Below are positions 48,268 to 58,703 of a DNA stretch of 64,000 nucleotides, piece by piece (the stretch's first letter is position 1; the number at the start of each line of letters is the position of its first letter). Below the pieces are notes generated by a model. The model saw nothing but the letters and a program-made list of their open reading frames with translations, ran no database searches and was not told the origin of the DNA. This DNA is from Methanosarcina barkeri MS (GTDB lineage: Archaea; Halobacteriota; Methanosarcinia; Methanosarcinales; Methanosarcinaceae), in the NCBI RefSeq assembly GCF_000970025.1, contig NZ_CP009528.1:62001-126000 (forward strand). The letters run 5' to 3'. The translations under genes and the position numbers were made by a program.

Positions 48268-48921
48268 TCAGTTCACCCCTTTTACGATGTTCTCTACCAT
48301 ATCCCAGTCGTGCTCATAGATATGTGCTGAGATACTGATAGTTGTGATTGTTCCGGGTTCTGTTCCCACCCTATCAGCCACATACTTTAGGAGTTTCGAG
48401 AGCCCATAGAGGTTTGCCGGATAGGCTCCCCCAAAGTCGTGGCTTCTGAAGAGAGTTGTGAGGTGTATCTCTCCATCTCTTATTTTAAAGTCGTCGAGCA
48501 TCATACAGGGGACTTCATTAACTTTTGTATCTACCGGAGGAATCCAGGTAACTGCGATTGCTCGTCTGGAAGTAGGATTTTTCTGCAGCTTTTCGATCAC
48601 ATAATCTATCTGATCTACCTTTCCATTCCAGTCCCGAAGGCGCTGCCCGTATGTGTATTCAAAGTCCTGTGTATTTTCCCCTGAGATCAGTTGTTTTGCA
48701 TACTCTTCAAGTCTTTCTTCATTCCAGGCAGTCTCATGCGGGATTCTGTCAGTGTAGGGATTTTCAATTATGATCATCAAGTCCATAAATTCCCTGATCT
48801 GGCTTCCTCTTTCATCCGTAATAACCTGTCCGTGATTTTGGATAATGTTAAGCCCGCGATACCATGCATCAGAGATCGTTTTTGCCCTGACAATTCTGCC
48901 AATTTCAAATCTGTCTTCCAT
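48268..48921 (-). CDS. thyA: Thymidylate synthase, archaeal type
   Basis: 217 residues from the ATG at 48921 (MEDRFEIGRI), preceded by GGGGAA. A GTG 28 codons upstream gives a longer N-terminus that does not match the short archaeal ThyA family. It methylates dUMP using a methylene-pterin, probably methylene-tetrahydrosarcinapterin in this organism. The nucleophile is Cys139 in NEVPCMMLDDF. RSHDFGGAYPANLYGL supplies dUMP-binding Asn and RR at ~119-120 in NPTSRRAIAVTW. Not in an operon. Confidence 0.9.
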   Translation of the reverse strand: MEDRFEIGRIVRAKTISDAWYRGLNIIQNHGQVITDERGSQIREFMDLMIIIENPYTDRIPHETAWNEERLEEYAKQLISGENTQDFEYTYGQRLRDWNGKVDQIDYVIEKLQKNPTSRRAIAVTWIPPVDTKVNEVPCMMLDDFKIRDGEIHLTTLFRSHDFGGAYPANLYGLSKLLKYVADRVGTEPGTITTISISAHIYEHDWDMVENIVKGVN

Positions 48922-49400
48922 TGAAAATTCCCCGATAAAATCAAGATAGGGTATGCACAATTGATATCCTGATCCGAAATATCTCAAATCCGGCACTTTG
49001 ACCAATGTCTCTAATTTTTGGGATTTTTCGGATACATTTTCCCATAGCTAAATATGGTACAATATTCTACATAGGTAGTTATTTATTCTTTTTTCTTTAC
49101 TCACCACTTTCTTTTATAAGTTCTTTCTCTAAAATATAACTTAAAATCTCACTATGTATATTGATAGCATATATCATGCACGATTTAAAAAAATATCGGG
49201 CAAAAAAAGGATATGAAAATTCCGGACAAAAAATACGGAAAAGAGATCAAATAAAATTTAAAGAAAAATAAGCAGTTGGATATAAACTGAATTAAAATCC
49301 GGATAAAACAATCTCTGAATAAATGGATCAAAATTAAACACTTGGAAAACTAAAAAAATCCTGGATAAAAGAATTAAAAATAAAGGTCTGAGAAATATTC
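48922..49400. other. Intergenic upstream of thyA
   Basis: Could encode an N-terminal extension of thyA up to 49005, otherwise AT-rich with AAATCCGGATAAA-like words. No gene, RNA or strong structure seen. Confidence 0.4.
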
Positions 49401-50261
49401 TCAGACCCTCATTGCCCTAAGGCGCCTTACCCTTTCATCGGTTGCTGGGTGAGTGCTAAAGAGAGACTGGATTGCTCCTCCTTTTAATGGATTAACAATA
49501 AACATGTGGGCGCTGCTTTCCTTTGCCTGCACGTCTGAAACTCTCGGACTGTAGTGAGAGTTCCCATATTCGAGTTTTTCAAGGGCACTGGCAAGAGCCC
49601 AGGGTTTTCTGGATATGCTGGCTCCTTCTGCATCAGCTGCATATTCTCTTGACCTTGAGATTGCAAGCTGAATCAAAGTTGCAGCGATAGGCGCTAGAAT
49701 TGCCATCGCGATGAGGCCTATGATTCCTCCATTATCATCATCTCTACTGCCGCCGAAGCCGCTGAAAATTGCAGCCCATTGTGCCCAGTGAGCAAGCATT
49801 GTGATAACACCTGCAAGGGTTGCAGCTATGGCACTTATCAGGGTGTCTCTGTTCTTCACATGTGCAAGCTCGTGTGCCAGCACGCCTTCCATTTCTTCAT
49901 AAGATAGTAGCTGAAGTATTCCTGTTGTAGCAGCCACAGCCGCATGCTCTGGGTTTCTTCCGGTTGCAAAGGCATTTGGCATTCCGGATTCTACGATATA
50001 CACTTTGGGCTTTGGGATTCCTGCTTTCATAGCCAGTCCATCGACGATCCTGTGCAGGTTCGGAGCTTCCGCAGGTGAAACTTCCTTTGCCCTGTACATT
50101 TTGAGTACTATTTTGTCGCTGTACCAGTAACTTCCAAGATTCATAATTATTGCAAACAGGAACGCAATAATCATTCCGCCCGTACCCCAGTGGCTTCCTA
50201 TCAGAACCATGAGGCCTGTAAGGGTGGCAAGCAAAATTGTAGTTTTAAGCATGTTCTTCAT
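49401..50261 (-). CDS. htpX: HtpX-type membrane zinc metalloprotease
   Basis: 286 residues. Two N-terminal membrane helices (~5-23, 27-43) are followed by the M48 protease core with VLAHELAHV (His130, Glu131, His134 bind zinc and catalyse) and the third ligand Glu206 in [13 protein letters not shown]. Two further membrane segments lie at ~143-168 and ~178-200. The C-terminal [14 protein letters not shown] is the family ending. The protease degrades damaged membrane proteins. Monocistronic. A TATA-like promoter lies in the 550-bp gap upstream. Confidence 0.96.
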   Translation of the reverse strand: MKNMLKTTILLATLTGLMVLIGSHWGTGGMIIAFLFAIIMNLGSYWYSDKIVLKMYRAKEVSPAEAPNLHRIVDGLAMKAGIPKPKVYIVESGMPNAFATGRNPEHAAVAATTGILQLLSYEEMEGVLAHELAHVKNRDTLISAIAATLAGVITMLAHWAQWAAIFSGFGGSRDDDNGGIIGLIAMAILAPIAATLIQLAISRSREYAADAEGASISRKPWALASALEKLEYGNSHYSPRVSDVQAKESSAHMFIVNPLKGGAIQSLFSTHPATDERVRRLRAMRV

Positions 50262-50818
50262 GACTTATCACACGACGTCCTCCCAGGCTAATGTCTGGGT
50301 TTTCGGTCTTTGATTCTAATTTCTAAACTTATTTTTATAAATTAAGCAGATTAGAATCGGTTTTATATCACCTGAATATAGATATATATCTTTTCTCCTG
50401 CAAGCGCAGGTTAATACATTTGTGTTATTTCGATTTCCTTATTTATCCTAAATCAATTTAAAATTCTCTTAAAAGGCAACTTTATTCTCAAATTGGGAAA
50501 TCTCATTCAAAAAATTATATTTTCTTCTGGAATCTCCCCCATCAAAGTTTACATTAATAACTAGTATCTCTTTTTTGATATATTTACATTTGCATGTTTC
50601 ACTCTTTTAGTTCGATTTCTAACTATTATTGTGGCTTCAAGTATATGTATTTATTGAATAACTGGTTCCAAAACTCAAAATTACTTATTTGAATCCCATA
50701 TTCCGAATAATCAATTGTTTTTTGATCACAAAAATAGTTTTGAAACTTTACTAATTTGAGGTAAAATTAGTTTTGGGATGGACTTATTCAGTAACCAAAT
50801 AAAAAAATAAAAATATAG
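50262..50818. other. Intergenic between mrr-like gene and htpX
   Basis: AT-rich, no gene seen. Short palindromic words ACTTATTTGAATCCC... and CTAATTTGAGGTAAAATTAG (50749-50768) are candidates for small hairpins. Confidence 0.4.
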
Positions 50819-51739
50819 TTACTTTAATCCATTGTCAAAATAATCAGTGTCAATCTTTTTAACATCGTAAGACTTTACTTTTGAAACTCCCACATCATAC
50901 TCAATCATTAGTCTTGCAAGTGTTTCTCCATTAATCAACACAATGTTCCCTGTGAAATTGGCATATTCAATAGCTTCTCTTGAAAAAGTAGAGGTTGTTA
51001 TAAAGACTCCTTTCTTTGCTTTCTTTCCTATCAGAGCACCTGCAAATTTCTGGATTTCAGGTCTTGGGACGGTACCTTCCCAGCGTTTTGCCTGAATATA
51101 AATTACATCAAGTCCAAGCCTATCTTCCTTTATGATTCCATCGATCCCACCATCGTGACTTCTACCAACTGCTTTTCCTGCATCTGCTCTTGAGCCTCCA
51201 TATCCCATTTTTGTCAAAATATCAACAACAAGTGATTCAAAGAAGCTGGCTGAACATTTTTTTATGATAGAGATAACTTCTGAAACGAGTTCGTTGTGCA
51301 GCTCCTGATATGCTATTTCAAGGAACTCTTCAGGATCCAGGTCTTTTTTCCTTTCTATTTTTGGAATTTCTGATTTATCGATTAAAGTAGGCTTGTCTCT
51401 GTTATAAAAAGCATTAAATTCTTTGTATTGTTTCAAAAAATTAACATCAATAGATGCAGGATTTTCTTTAAGGACATACAGGCCTCTCTGGGTAATGGAA
51501 AAATATCCTTTTCTTCCAGAATCAAGCAAGCCAGCTTTTTTCAGGTAAGTACATGCCCATCCAATTCGGTTATTAAATACAGCTTGCTGGCCACTTGGCA
51601 AAAGTTCTCTTCTTTCTTCTTCGCTTAATCTTAACTCTTCTGCAAGATGCTCAATAGCATTGCGAATTTTATGCTCTTCTCCATCTCCTGCATATTTAAG
51701 CAAAGGAAGCATTAAGGATTGATAATCTGGAACTGCCAT
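50819..51739 (-). CDS. mrr: Mrr-family restriction endonuclease
   Basis: 306 residues from the ATG at 51739; a TTG 4 codons upstream overlaps the only SD-like GAGTGAT. The N-terminal winged helix (Mrr_N, ~1-95: EHLAEELRLSEEERRELLPSGQQAVFNNRIGWACTYLKKAGLL) recognises DNA. The C-terminal PD-(D/E)xK nuclease (~165-285) has the acid in SHDGGIDGIIKEDRLGLD and the QAK motif (IYIQAKRW). Mrr enzymes cut modified foreign DNA, so this is a solitary type IV-like defence enzyme. No methyltransferase is adjacent. Confidence 0.92.
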   Translation of the reverse strand: MAVPDYQSLMLPLLKYAGDGEEHKIRNAIEHLAEELRLSEEERRELLPSGQQAVFNNRIGWACTYLKKAGLLDSGRKGYFSITQRGLYVLKENPASIDVNFLKQYKEFNAFYNRDKPTLIDKSEIPKIERKKDLDPEEFLEIAYQELHNELVSEVISIIKKCSASFFESLVVDILTKMGYGGSRADAGKAVGRSHDGGIDGIIKEDRLGLDVIYIQAKRWEGTVPRPEIQKFAGALIGKKAKKGVFITTSTFSREAIEYANFTGNIVLINGETLARLMIEYDVGVSKVKSYDVKKIDTDYFDNGLK

Positions 51740-51928
51740 TAGATCACTCAAAAAATATGTTAGTCCTACTTAGAACTTTGAGTATGTGTCTTTTTATAGT
51801 TTATCATTTTGTATCTTTTCACGTAATCTTGATTCTATTTCAAAAATTACTCTTCCACAAAAGGTTGCTTTCCAGTAAACATCGTAAAATCCAAACCTTT
51901 ATACCTTTTCCTTTCCCAAAAACTTCTC

Positions 51929-53026
51929 ATGTCCTCTTCAGGCATTTCTCTTCCTCTCAAAACGGAACATTCTATTAAAGACCGTCTCTACTGGAATTTC
52001 TTAAACGTGATACCTTTCCTGATCGGTTCAATCGCAATCATTAGGGATTCGATTAAATGGGTAGCGGTTTACATAGGAATAGCCCTTTTTTTCTTCCTGG
52101 TTATCGAATTCAGGTTCGCATGTACTCATTGTTTTTACTATATCCAGAGCAAAGGCTGGGTAAAGTGCATGATGCTTTCTGGAGTACCAAAAATTTTTAA
52201 AGATCGTCCCGGACCTCTCAGTCTTTTTGAAAAGATTATTACTGTTCTTGGGGCTTTGCCCGTATTCCTTTTTCCGGTTTACTGGCTTATCAGTGACCAT
52301 CTACTTCTAGGAGCTTATATTGTTGCATGGGTACTGTTCTTTCTGACAGCCCATCGATATGAGTGTGTAAAGTGTATTAACTTTGAGTGTCCTATGAATC
52401 GGGTGCCAGCAAAAATACAAAAAAATTTTAAAAATAGAGGTAATCTCTCAGATAACTTTGATCTTTCTGGAAATGAATTTCGGATATCAGGCTCAAACAG
52501 ATATTCTTCACTTAAAATACAACATGAATTTAAGGACTTTCTCTACTGGTACTTCGTAACCTTATTTCTTCTATTTTTGGCGGGACTTGCAATTGGTATT
52601 TACTCAACAGGGTGGGTACTTGCCTATATTTTCTTAGTTTTCTTTCATTTTTATGTCTTGGAACAGCGTTTTTTCTGCACCCATTGCCCTTACTATGTAA
52701 TGAGTGAAAAAAAAGTGAGATGCATGATGAATTGGGGTTGGCCGAAGCATTTCAGATCCAGGCCGTATCCTCCGGGAAAATTCGATCTTGCCGTTACTAT
52801 TCTTGGGTTTCTGGTTGTGCTTCTCTTTCCTGTTCCCTGGCTTTTGAAAGAACCGTTTCTATTGGGTGCTTACCTTGTTTCTATTTCGATTTTCTTGTTA
52901 ACGATATGGAGGTATGAGTGTTGCCGTTGTATCTATTTTGGATGTCCTTTTAACAGAGTTTCGGCTGAAGTGAAGAATGAGTTTGAGAGGAAAAAGAGAG
53001 TTGACTGCGAGTTTGGAGAAGATTAA
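51929..53026 (+). CDS. Internally duplicated membrane protein with 2 x 6 conserved cysteines
   Basis: 365 residues made of two homologous halves (~17-165 and ~202-350). Each has four membrane helices with a Cys-bearing loop after the first pair and another after the second. Cys65, 68, 80, 146, 149 and 154 correspond to Cys250, 253, 265, 331, 334 and 339, every pair exactly 185 residues apart. Motifs are CTHC-YY, C-MM...G-PK-F--RP and ECxxCIxFxCPxNRV. This suggests two identical metal or Fe-S sites. A TATA box TTTATACC at 51898-51905 implies an almost leaderless message. Function unknown. Divergent from the mrr gene. Confidence 0.85.
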   Translation: MSSSGISLPLKTEHSIKDRLYWNFLNVIPFLIGSIAIIRDSIKWVAVYIGIALFFFLVIEFRFACTHCFYYIQSKGWVKCMMLSGVPKIFKDRPGPLSLFEKIITVLGALPVFLFPVYWLISDHLLLGAYIVAWVLFFLTAHRYECVKCINFECPMNRVPAKIQKNFKNRGNLSDNFDLSGNEFRISGSNRYSSLKIQHEFKDFLYWYFVTLFLLFLAGLAIGIYSTGWVLAYIFLVFFHFYVLEQRFFCTHCPYYVMSEKKVRCMMNWGWPKHFRSRPYPPGKFDLAVTILGFLVVLLFPVPWLLKEPFLLGAYLVSISIFLLTIWRYECCRCIYFGCPFNRVSAEVKNEFERKKRVDCEFGED

Positions 53027-53499
53027 ACTGTAAGGTTGAGGCAGGTTAGAATAGAATTTAGGATTAAACAACTCTTCACTGTTTTTTATGGATTGAAAAT
53101 AATTGCTTAGTTAGAAGGTATTCAGACCAGATAGTAAAATATCAAGCTTGAATGTGATTTTCAGCAACAACTGGTTATATATTTGATATATGTGACTTCA
53201 ACATTTTGGAACTAAATGTAAGTTACCCACTCGAAGTAGCGAAGAACCAATTTTGTTCTGAAAAACGGTTAAAAAATTTTTGGTTAAATGAAGTTTGACT
53301 GGAAATGAAAGTGTTTTTCTTGTTGGTTTTGGTGTCTTTCTCAAGGATTGGAGATATATGTTATCTAACAGGCTATTAACTTTTCTAAACTAATTTTACT
53401 TCATGTAACAGAAACTTATTTATATTACAACACGGTAATCTATTTCCGTAGTTTATGTCTCAAATAATGGACTACAACCAAACAAAAGGAGTTTCAGAA

Positions 53500-53634
53500 A
53501 TGAAAGACGCAACCCAGGAGACTTCTCTCAAACCCGTTTTGCATGGGTTTTTGTTAAGCAACGGCATGTTTATCACTCCAGCGGAAATGGAAATTATGGA
53601 AAGCCTCGGGGTTGTCCGATCAACAAAAATCTGA
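53500..53634 (+). CDS. Small 44-residue protein
   Basis: ATG at 53500, preceded by AAAGGAG at 8-base spacing and a TATA box TTATTTATATTAC at ~53417-53429. The product is short and mixed in composition (KPVLHGFLLSNGMFITPAEMEIMESLG). An in-frame ATG at 53455 would give 59 residues but would be nearly leaderless. The good initiation signals make it a likely real small gene. I do not recognise it. Upstream, 53027-53454 is otherwise non-coding. Confidence 0.5.
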   Translation: MKDATQETSLKPVLHGFLLSNGMFITPAEMEIMESLGVVRSTKI

Positions 53635-54259
53635 ATTCTAGAAATAAACCGGAAAAAGACACGTGGTTGGGCAGGCCAAAAAACTTTTCGGAAACAATCT
53701 GTAATAATACCTTAAAAAGTTTTGATCCCTTTATTAACCCTATAAAAGTCTCGATCTGTTAGATCATGAAAAAATTCAAAAAAAGCCTCCAGTAGAACAC
53801 CCTTTAAAAACCAAACAAAAACGACTCCCATAAATCAGCAAAACCTCCAATCCCTGTACAAATCTGTAAAAAGCCGGAGAAGTTCTAACTAATATTGATT
53901 TCCTCCATAAGCTAATTTACTTAAAAAACGAGGATGCTTAGTCAACGAGACCAGAAAAACAGATTGAATAATTTACTGATATATCCGATTTGCCTGTTCT
54001 CTTCTGTCTTTTCCGGTTGAAATTTCCCACTGTTTCTTTCTAGTAATCTCTCTTAGCAATCTTCATTAACAGTCCTTCTTTAGCAGTCTTTCTTTAACAG
54101 TCCTTCTTTAACATTCTTTCATATACTTCGCCTGTAAAGCCTTATTTGGTTTCTTTTCAGGTTTCTTTCAGCTTGTACTGGAACTCCATCTAACTATGAA
54201 ATGGAGTAACTTTATGAAGTAAAATAACTTATACTTCGTGCAATGAAAGAGTGACAACC
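53635..54259. other. Intergenic before nitrilase gene
   Basis: No gene is seen. Imperfect 11-16 bp repeats based on AGTCCTTCTTTAACA occur at ~54050-54125. Confidence 0.45.
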
Positions 54260-55060
54260 ATGAAAGCTGCCTGTATCCAGATGAATATCTCCCTTTGCTC
54301 AAAAAAGGAAAATCTTGAGCGTGCCCTCTCCCTGGCAGAAGAAGCGGTTTCGAAAGAAGCTGAATTACTTGCATTTCCGGAAGTTTTCTCTACTGGTTTC
54401 TGTTATGACCACATAGCTGAAGTAGCTGAAACTGCTTCAGGTCCTACCATTGGAGCCTTATGTGATTTTTCAAAGGAATACGAATGTATCCTTGCAGGCT
54501 CGATGATAGAACAAAGAGTAGGTGCAGAATTCAACAGTGAAATGAACATCCCTCCTCAGTTCAACCTGGGGTTCTGCATTGAGTCCGGAAAGCTAGTTGG
54601 TATCCACCGAAAAACTCAGCTTTACGGTCTTGAGAAAGAATATTTTGCACTTGGAGAAGATATACATCCTATTCGGCTGAAAAAGTATGACCTCTCCATG
54701 GGGCTTATGGTATGTAACGAAATCCGGTATCCGGAAGTTTCCCGGAAACTTGCTCTCGAAGGAGCAGATCTTCTGGTTTCGGCTTCAGATATGCCTGATT
54801 TTTATATCTATCCATGGCGTATTATGTCCCTTTCTCGAGCAATTGAAAACCAACTGCCACATATCGCCTGTAACAGAGCGGGAAACGATAGGTTCTCAAC
54901 TTATCCTGGCAGATCTTTTATTGCCGACGGATGGGGTCGTATTCTGGCAGAAGCCGGAAGTGAAGAGTGTGCTCTAATAGGGGAAATTGATCTTGAAAAG
55001 ATAAAAGAGATCAGGCAAACTGGTTCCATCATCGAAGATCGGAGGCCTGAGATTTATTAA
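54260..55060 (+). CDS. Carbon-nitrogen hydrolase (nitrilase family)
   Basis: 266 residues from the ATG at 54260; a GTG three codons upstream sits in the SD-like GAGTGA. The Glu-Lys-Cys triad is intact: Glu41 in AFPEVFSTGF, Lys118 in HRKTQLYG and Cys152 in MVCNEIRYPE. Family members cut amides or nitriles, or transfer the acyl group; the substrate cannot be told from sequence. MSLSRAIENQLPHIACNRAG and SFIADGWGRILAEAG are standard C-terminal blocks. It is not in an operon. Confidence 0.93.
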   Translation: MKAACIQMNISLCSKKENLERALSLAEEAVSKEAELLAFPEVFSTGFCYDHIAEVAETASGPTIGALCDFSKEYECILAGSMIEQRVGAEFNSEMNIPPQFNLGFCIESGKLVGIHRKTQLYGLEKEYFALGEDIHPIRLKKYDLSMGLMVCNEIRYPEVSRKLALEGADLLVSASDMPDFYIYPWRIMSLSRAIENQLPHIACNRAGNDRFSTYPGRSFIADGWGRILAEAGSEECALIGEIDLEKIKEIRQTGSIIEDRRPEIY

Positions 55061-55120
55061 TTCAGGATTGAGTTAATACGCATTTAGAAAAGAACCCATT
55101 TTAAAGAATATATTGGAATT

Positions 55121-55410
55121 AAGAGTTAGAATCTTAGAATAAGAGTTAGAATAAGAGTTAGAATAAGAGTTAGAATCTTAGAATAAGAGTTAGAATAAGA
55201 GTTAGAATAAGAGTTAGAATCTTAGAATAAGAGTTAGAATCTTAGAATAAGAGTTAGAATCTTAGAATAAGAGTTAGAATCTTAGAATAAGAGTTAGAAT
55301 CTTAGAATAAGAGTTAGAATCTTAGAATAAGAGTTAGAATAAGAGTTAGAATAAGAGTTAGAATCTTAGAATAAGAGTTAGAATAAGAGTTAGAATAAGA
55401 GTTAGAATAA
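55121..55410. repeat. Composite minisatellite, 12-bp and 8-bp modules
   Basis: About 290 bp built from two modules, AATAAGAGTTAG (12 bp) and AATCTTAG (8 bp), in irregular alternation (for example 12-8-12-12, then 12-8 repeated several times). It lies between the nitrilase and gatB 3' ends. Confidence 0.95.
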
Positions 55411-55493
55411 TCCCAGTTTCTGAAAACAACTGAATACTTTATTAATAAATGCAAACTAAACTAAAATGTAATAAAAAGGTGAACCCTCTAGGG

Positions 55494-56981
55494 TTACCCT
55501 TTCAGTTCTTTAATTATCAGTTCGCGTGCAGTTTTTGCGTCTGCCGTACCTTTTGTCTTTTTCATGACCTGTCCCACAAGGAAGTTCAGGGATTTCTCCG
55601 TGCCTCCAAGATAGTCCTGTACTGCAGCTTCATTTTCGGCGATTGTTTCAGCAATTGCTTTAGTCACCAGGTCGTCTTCGGCTTTGAAAAGGCCCTTTTC
55701 TTCGATAATCTGGGACGGGGTCTTTTCCTCCGCAGCATCCAGCATAGTTCGAATGACTTCAACGGCAGCCCTGTCACTGATTTTACCTTCGGCAAAAAGG
55801 TTAACCAGTTCTACCATATCTGAAACCTTAATGGAATTCTTTATCCCTGGGTCTTTTGCGTGGATAAAACCTATTTTCTCCCCGTCATAAGAAGAGATTT
55901 CAAGGTCACGGTAATTTAATTCTCCAAGGAAGACATCAGCCGTCCAGGTAGCTGCAATCTTTGGATCAACTCCTTTTGCACAGACGTTTTCATAGAAGTC
56001 GGCGAGCATAATCTTTGACGTAAGAGACTTTGCATGCATATCCGTAATTCCGTACTGCTCTATGAAGCGAGCACGTTTTGCGTCCGGAAGTTCAGGTAGA
56101 GTCTCCTTAATTGCAGGAATCCAATCGGTAATGCGCATAGGCATAAGGTCGGGTTCGCGGAAGTAACGATAGTCTTCAGCTTCTTCTTTTGTCCGCATTG
56201 AAAGCGTTACGCCCCTGCCTTCGTCGTAATGTCGAGTCTCCTGTGAGACTTTTCCTCCACGCCGGATTACATTCTTCTGGCGCATAATCTCATAGAGAAG
56301 AGCTTTTTCAACTCCTTTATGCGAGGAGATGTTCTTAACCTCAACACGGGTACCCCAGTGGACTGAAACGTTTGCATCCACACGCATTGCTCCTTCAAGG
56401 TTGCCGTCAAAAACATCCAGATACTCAAGGATATTCCTGAACTTATCAAGGAACCTTCTAGCTTCTTTGGGGCTGCGCATATCAGGTTCTGTAACAGTCT
56501 CAATCAGAGGCACGCCTGATCTGTTATAATCAATAAGGACACCTTTTGAATTCTCTATACTTCCGATGTGCACAAGTTTGCCTGGGTCTTCTTCCATGTG
56601 GGCTCTTGTAATCCCTACCACATGTTCTCCGTCTTCTCCTTCAATTACGACTTTTCCATTGCTTACAATTGGGAAATCATACTGCGTAATCTGAAAACCT
56701 TTGGGAAGATCAGGATAGAAATAGTTCTTCCTGTGGAACTGTGTCTCTTCTGCAATCTCTCCTTCAAGGGCAAGCCCTACTTTAATTGCAGCTTCTACTA
56801 CTTTTTTGTTAAGAACCGGAAGTGTTCCCGGAAGGCCCAGACAGATTGGACAGGTGTGAGTGTTTGGGGCTGCATTGTGGTAGTCTGTAGAGCAGCCGCA
56901 AAACATCTTGGTCTTAAGTTTATTAAGCTGGATATGGATCTCAAGCCCGATTCGTACTCCGTCAGGATTTTCATAAACCAT
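55494..56981 (-). CDS. gatB: Asp-tRNA(Asn)/Glu-tRNA(Gln) amidotransferase subunit B
   Basis: 495 residues. It binds mischarged tRNA and channels ammonia for transamidation, giving Asn-tRNA (and possibly Gln-tRNA). GLEIHIQLNKLKTKMFCGCSTDYHNAAPNTHTCPICLGLPG supplies the N-terminal Cys-rich motif, EEDPGKLVHIG and VDANVSV the core, and the C-terminal ~150 residues the YqeY-like tail. The ATG at 56981 lies immediately after the gatA stop, so translation is coupled. Confidence 0.97.
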   Translation of the reverse strand: MVYENPDGVRIGLEIHIQLNKLKTKMFCGCSTDYHNAAPNTHTCPICLGLPGTLPVLNKKVVEAAIKVGLALEGEIAEETQFHRKNYFYPDLPKGFQITQYDFPIVSNGKVVIEGEDGEHVVGITRAHMEEDPGKLVHIGSIENSKGVLIDYNRSGVPLIETVTEPDMRSPKEARRFLDKFRNILEYLDVFDGNLEGAMRVDANVSVHWGTRVEVKNISSHKGVEKALLYEIMRQKNVIRRGGKVSQETRHYDEGRGVTLSMRTKEEAEDYRYFREPDLMPMRITDWIPAIKETLPELPDAKRARFIEQYGITDMHAKSLTSKIMLADFYENVCAKGVDPKIAATWTADVFLGELNYRDLEISSYDGEKIGFIHAKDPGIKNSIKVSDMVELVNLFAEGKISDRAAVEVIRTMLDAAEEKTPSQIIEEKGLFKAEDDLVTKAIAETIAENEAAVQDYLGGTEKSLNFLVGQVMKKTKGTADAKTARELIIKELKG

Positions 56982-58409
56982 TTATGCCACCTCCGGAGGT
57001 CTCTTTGTGTGATAATCAGTATTTTGCTCGAAAGTATATGCTGCACGCAGCACAGCAGGCTCATCAAATGGCTTGCCCATTATCTGAAGCCCTATTGGAA
57101 GACCGTCAGTGAAACCGCAGGGCACGGAAAGTGAGGGTACGCCTGCAAGATTGATCGGGCAGGTATTCACATCCGAGAGATAAAGGGTAAGAGGATCTTC
57201 AATCTTTTCTCCTATTTTAAAAGCAGGGTTTGGCATAGTTGGAGCCATAAGCACATCAACTTTTGAGAGAGCCTTGTCAAAGTCCTGCTTAACAAGAGTT
57301 CTGACCTTCAGGGCTTTTAAATAATACTTGTCGTGATATCCTGCTGAAAGGGCATAGGTTCCCAGGAGAATTCTTCTTTTCACTTCTGTCCCAAAGCCCT
57401 CAGCTCTCGTCTTTGAAACCATAGCATGCCAGTTTTCACCGCTTGCTCTATAACCATAACGTGTTCCGTCAAATCTTGCAAGGTTTGAGGATGCTTCACT
57501 CATTGCAATGATATAATAAGAAGCAAGAGCATACTTTATATGAGGCATAGAAACCTCTTCCCAGGACGCTCCGAGATCTTCGCATTTGTGTATGGCGTTC
57601 CAGACGGCTTTTTCAACATCTGGATGAATACCTTCTCCGAAAAACTCTTTTGGAACCCCGATTTTAAGCCCTTTTACATCTTCGATAAGAGCTTTCTGGT
57701 ATTCGGTTTTACTGTCAATTGAAGTGGAATCCTTACGGTCATAACCGGCTATAACATCCATCAGCACTGCAATATCTGTCACATTGTTTGCAAGAGGTCC
57801 GACCTGTTCAAGAGAGTTTGCATAAGCCACTACTCCATATCTGGAAACGGATCCATATGTCGGTTTAAGTCCAACAACCCCACAGAAAGCTGCAGGGCAG
57901 CGTACAGAACCTCCTGTGTCAGAACCAAGGGCAAAAGGAGCTTCTCCTGCTGCAACAACTGCTGCACTGCCACCGGAAGACCCACCCGGTACTCTTTCAA
58001 GGTCCCAGGGGTTTGCAGTCGGTCCAAAATAGCTGGTTTCCGTAGAGGAACCCATTGCAAACTCATCCATGTTGGTCTTTCCTAGAATCACGGCACCTGC
58101 AGCGAGAAGCTTTTCAATAACATGAGCATTGAATGGCGGAACATAGTTCTCAAGGATTTTAGAACCGCAACTGTTTGGCAGTCCAACTACGGAAATATTA
58201 TCTTTTATTGCAATTGGTACACCTGCAAGAGGGCCATCGTGCCCCTCAGCATCAATTTTCTTCGCCTGCTCAAGAGCTTTTTCAGAGACCGTTATATAAC
58301 CATTAACTTTGCTCTTTCCTATAGTCTCGAGATACTGAGCTGTTACTTCCTCGGCTGAGCTTTCCTTAATTTTCTCTTTTACTTGTGCAACACTCATCCA
58401 CTTTGCCAT
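56982..58409 (-). CDS. gatA: Asp-tRNA(Asn)/Glu-tRNA(Gln) amidotransferase subunit A
   Basis: 475 residues, an amidase-signature glutaminase. The Ser-cisSer-Lys triad is visible: Lys in AIKDNISV (~70), Ser in GGSSGGSAA (~145) and Ser in GSDTGGSVR (~165). [22 protein letters not shown] follows. It is second in gatCAB: gatC ends 12 bp upstream and gatB begins directly at its end. With gatB/gatC this gives a full heterotrimer. Confidence 0.97.
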   Translation of the reverse strand: MAKWMSVAQVKEKIKESSAEEVTAQYLETIGKSKVNGYITVSEKALEQAKKIDAEGHDGPLAGVPIAIKDNISVVGLPNSCGSKILENYVPPFNAHVIEKLLAAGAVILGKTNMDEFAMGSSTETSYFGPTANPWDLERVPGGSSGGSAAVVAAGEAPFALGSDTGGSVRCPAAFCGVVGLKPTYGSVSRYGVVAYANSLEQVGPLANNVTDIAVLMDVIAGYDRKDSTSIDSKTEYQKALIEDVKGLKIGVPKEFFGEGIHPDVEKAVWNAIHKCEDLGASWEEVSMPHIKYALASYYIIAMSEASSNLARFDGTRYGYRASGENWHAMVSKTRAEGFGTEVKRRILLGTYALSAGYHDKYYLKALKVRTLVKQDFDKALSKVDVLMAPTMPNPAFKIGEKIEDPLTLYLSDVNTCPINLAGVPSLSVPCGFTDGLPIGLQIMGKPFDEPAVLRAAYTFEQNTDYHTKRPPEVA

Positions 58410-58421
58410 TAAAAATCCTCC

Positions 58422-58703
58422 TCAGCCTATCTTCGGAACTCTGAAGGCTCCATCCTGTTTGTGTTCGGTGTTTTCAAGAACAACTTCCTGCGGGAGACAT
58501 TCTTCTTCCACATCATCCCTGAACACGTTATGAATCTCAGCCACGTGGTAAGTGGGAGCTACATCTTCAGTCGGCAACTCGTCAAGCTGTCCGAAATACC
58601 CCAGCACTGAATTAAGTTTTTCCATATGTTCAACTGTTTCCTGTTCGCTAATATCAATGCGAGCAAGCCAGCCGATATGTTCTACATCTTCTTTTGTGAT
58701 CAT
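58422..58703 (-). CDS. gatC: Asp-tRNA(Asn)/Glu-tRNA(Gln) amidotransferase subunit C
   Basis: 93 residues, a helical belt around GatA. ITKEDVEHIGWLARIDISEQETVEHMEKLNSVLGYFGQLDELPTEDVAPTYHV covers the family core, and FRDDV and FRVPKIG the C-terminal part. First gene of gatCAB. Confidence 0.96.
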   Translation of the reverse strand: MITKEDVEHIGWLARIDISEQETVEHMEKLNSVLGYFGQLDELPTEDVAPTYHVAEIHNVFRDDVEEECLPQEVVLENTEHKQDGAFRVPKIG

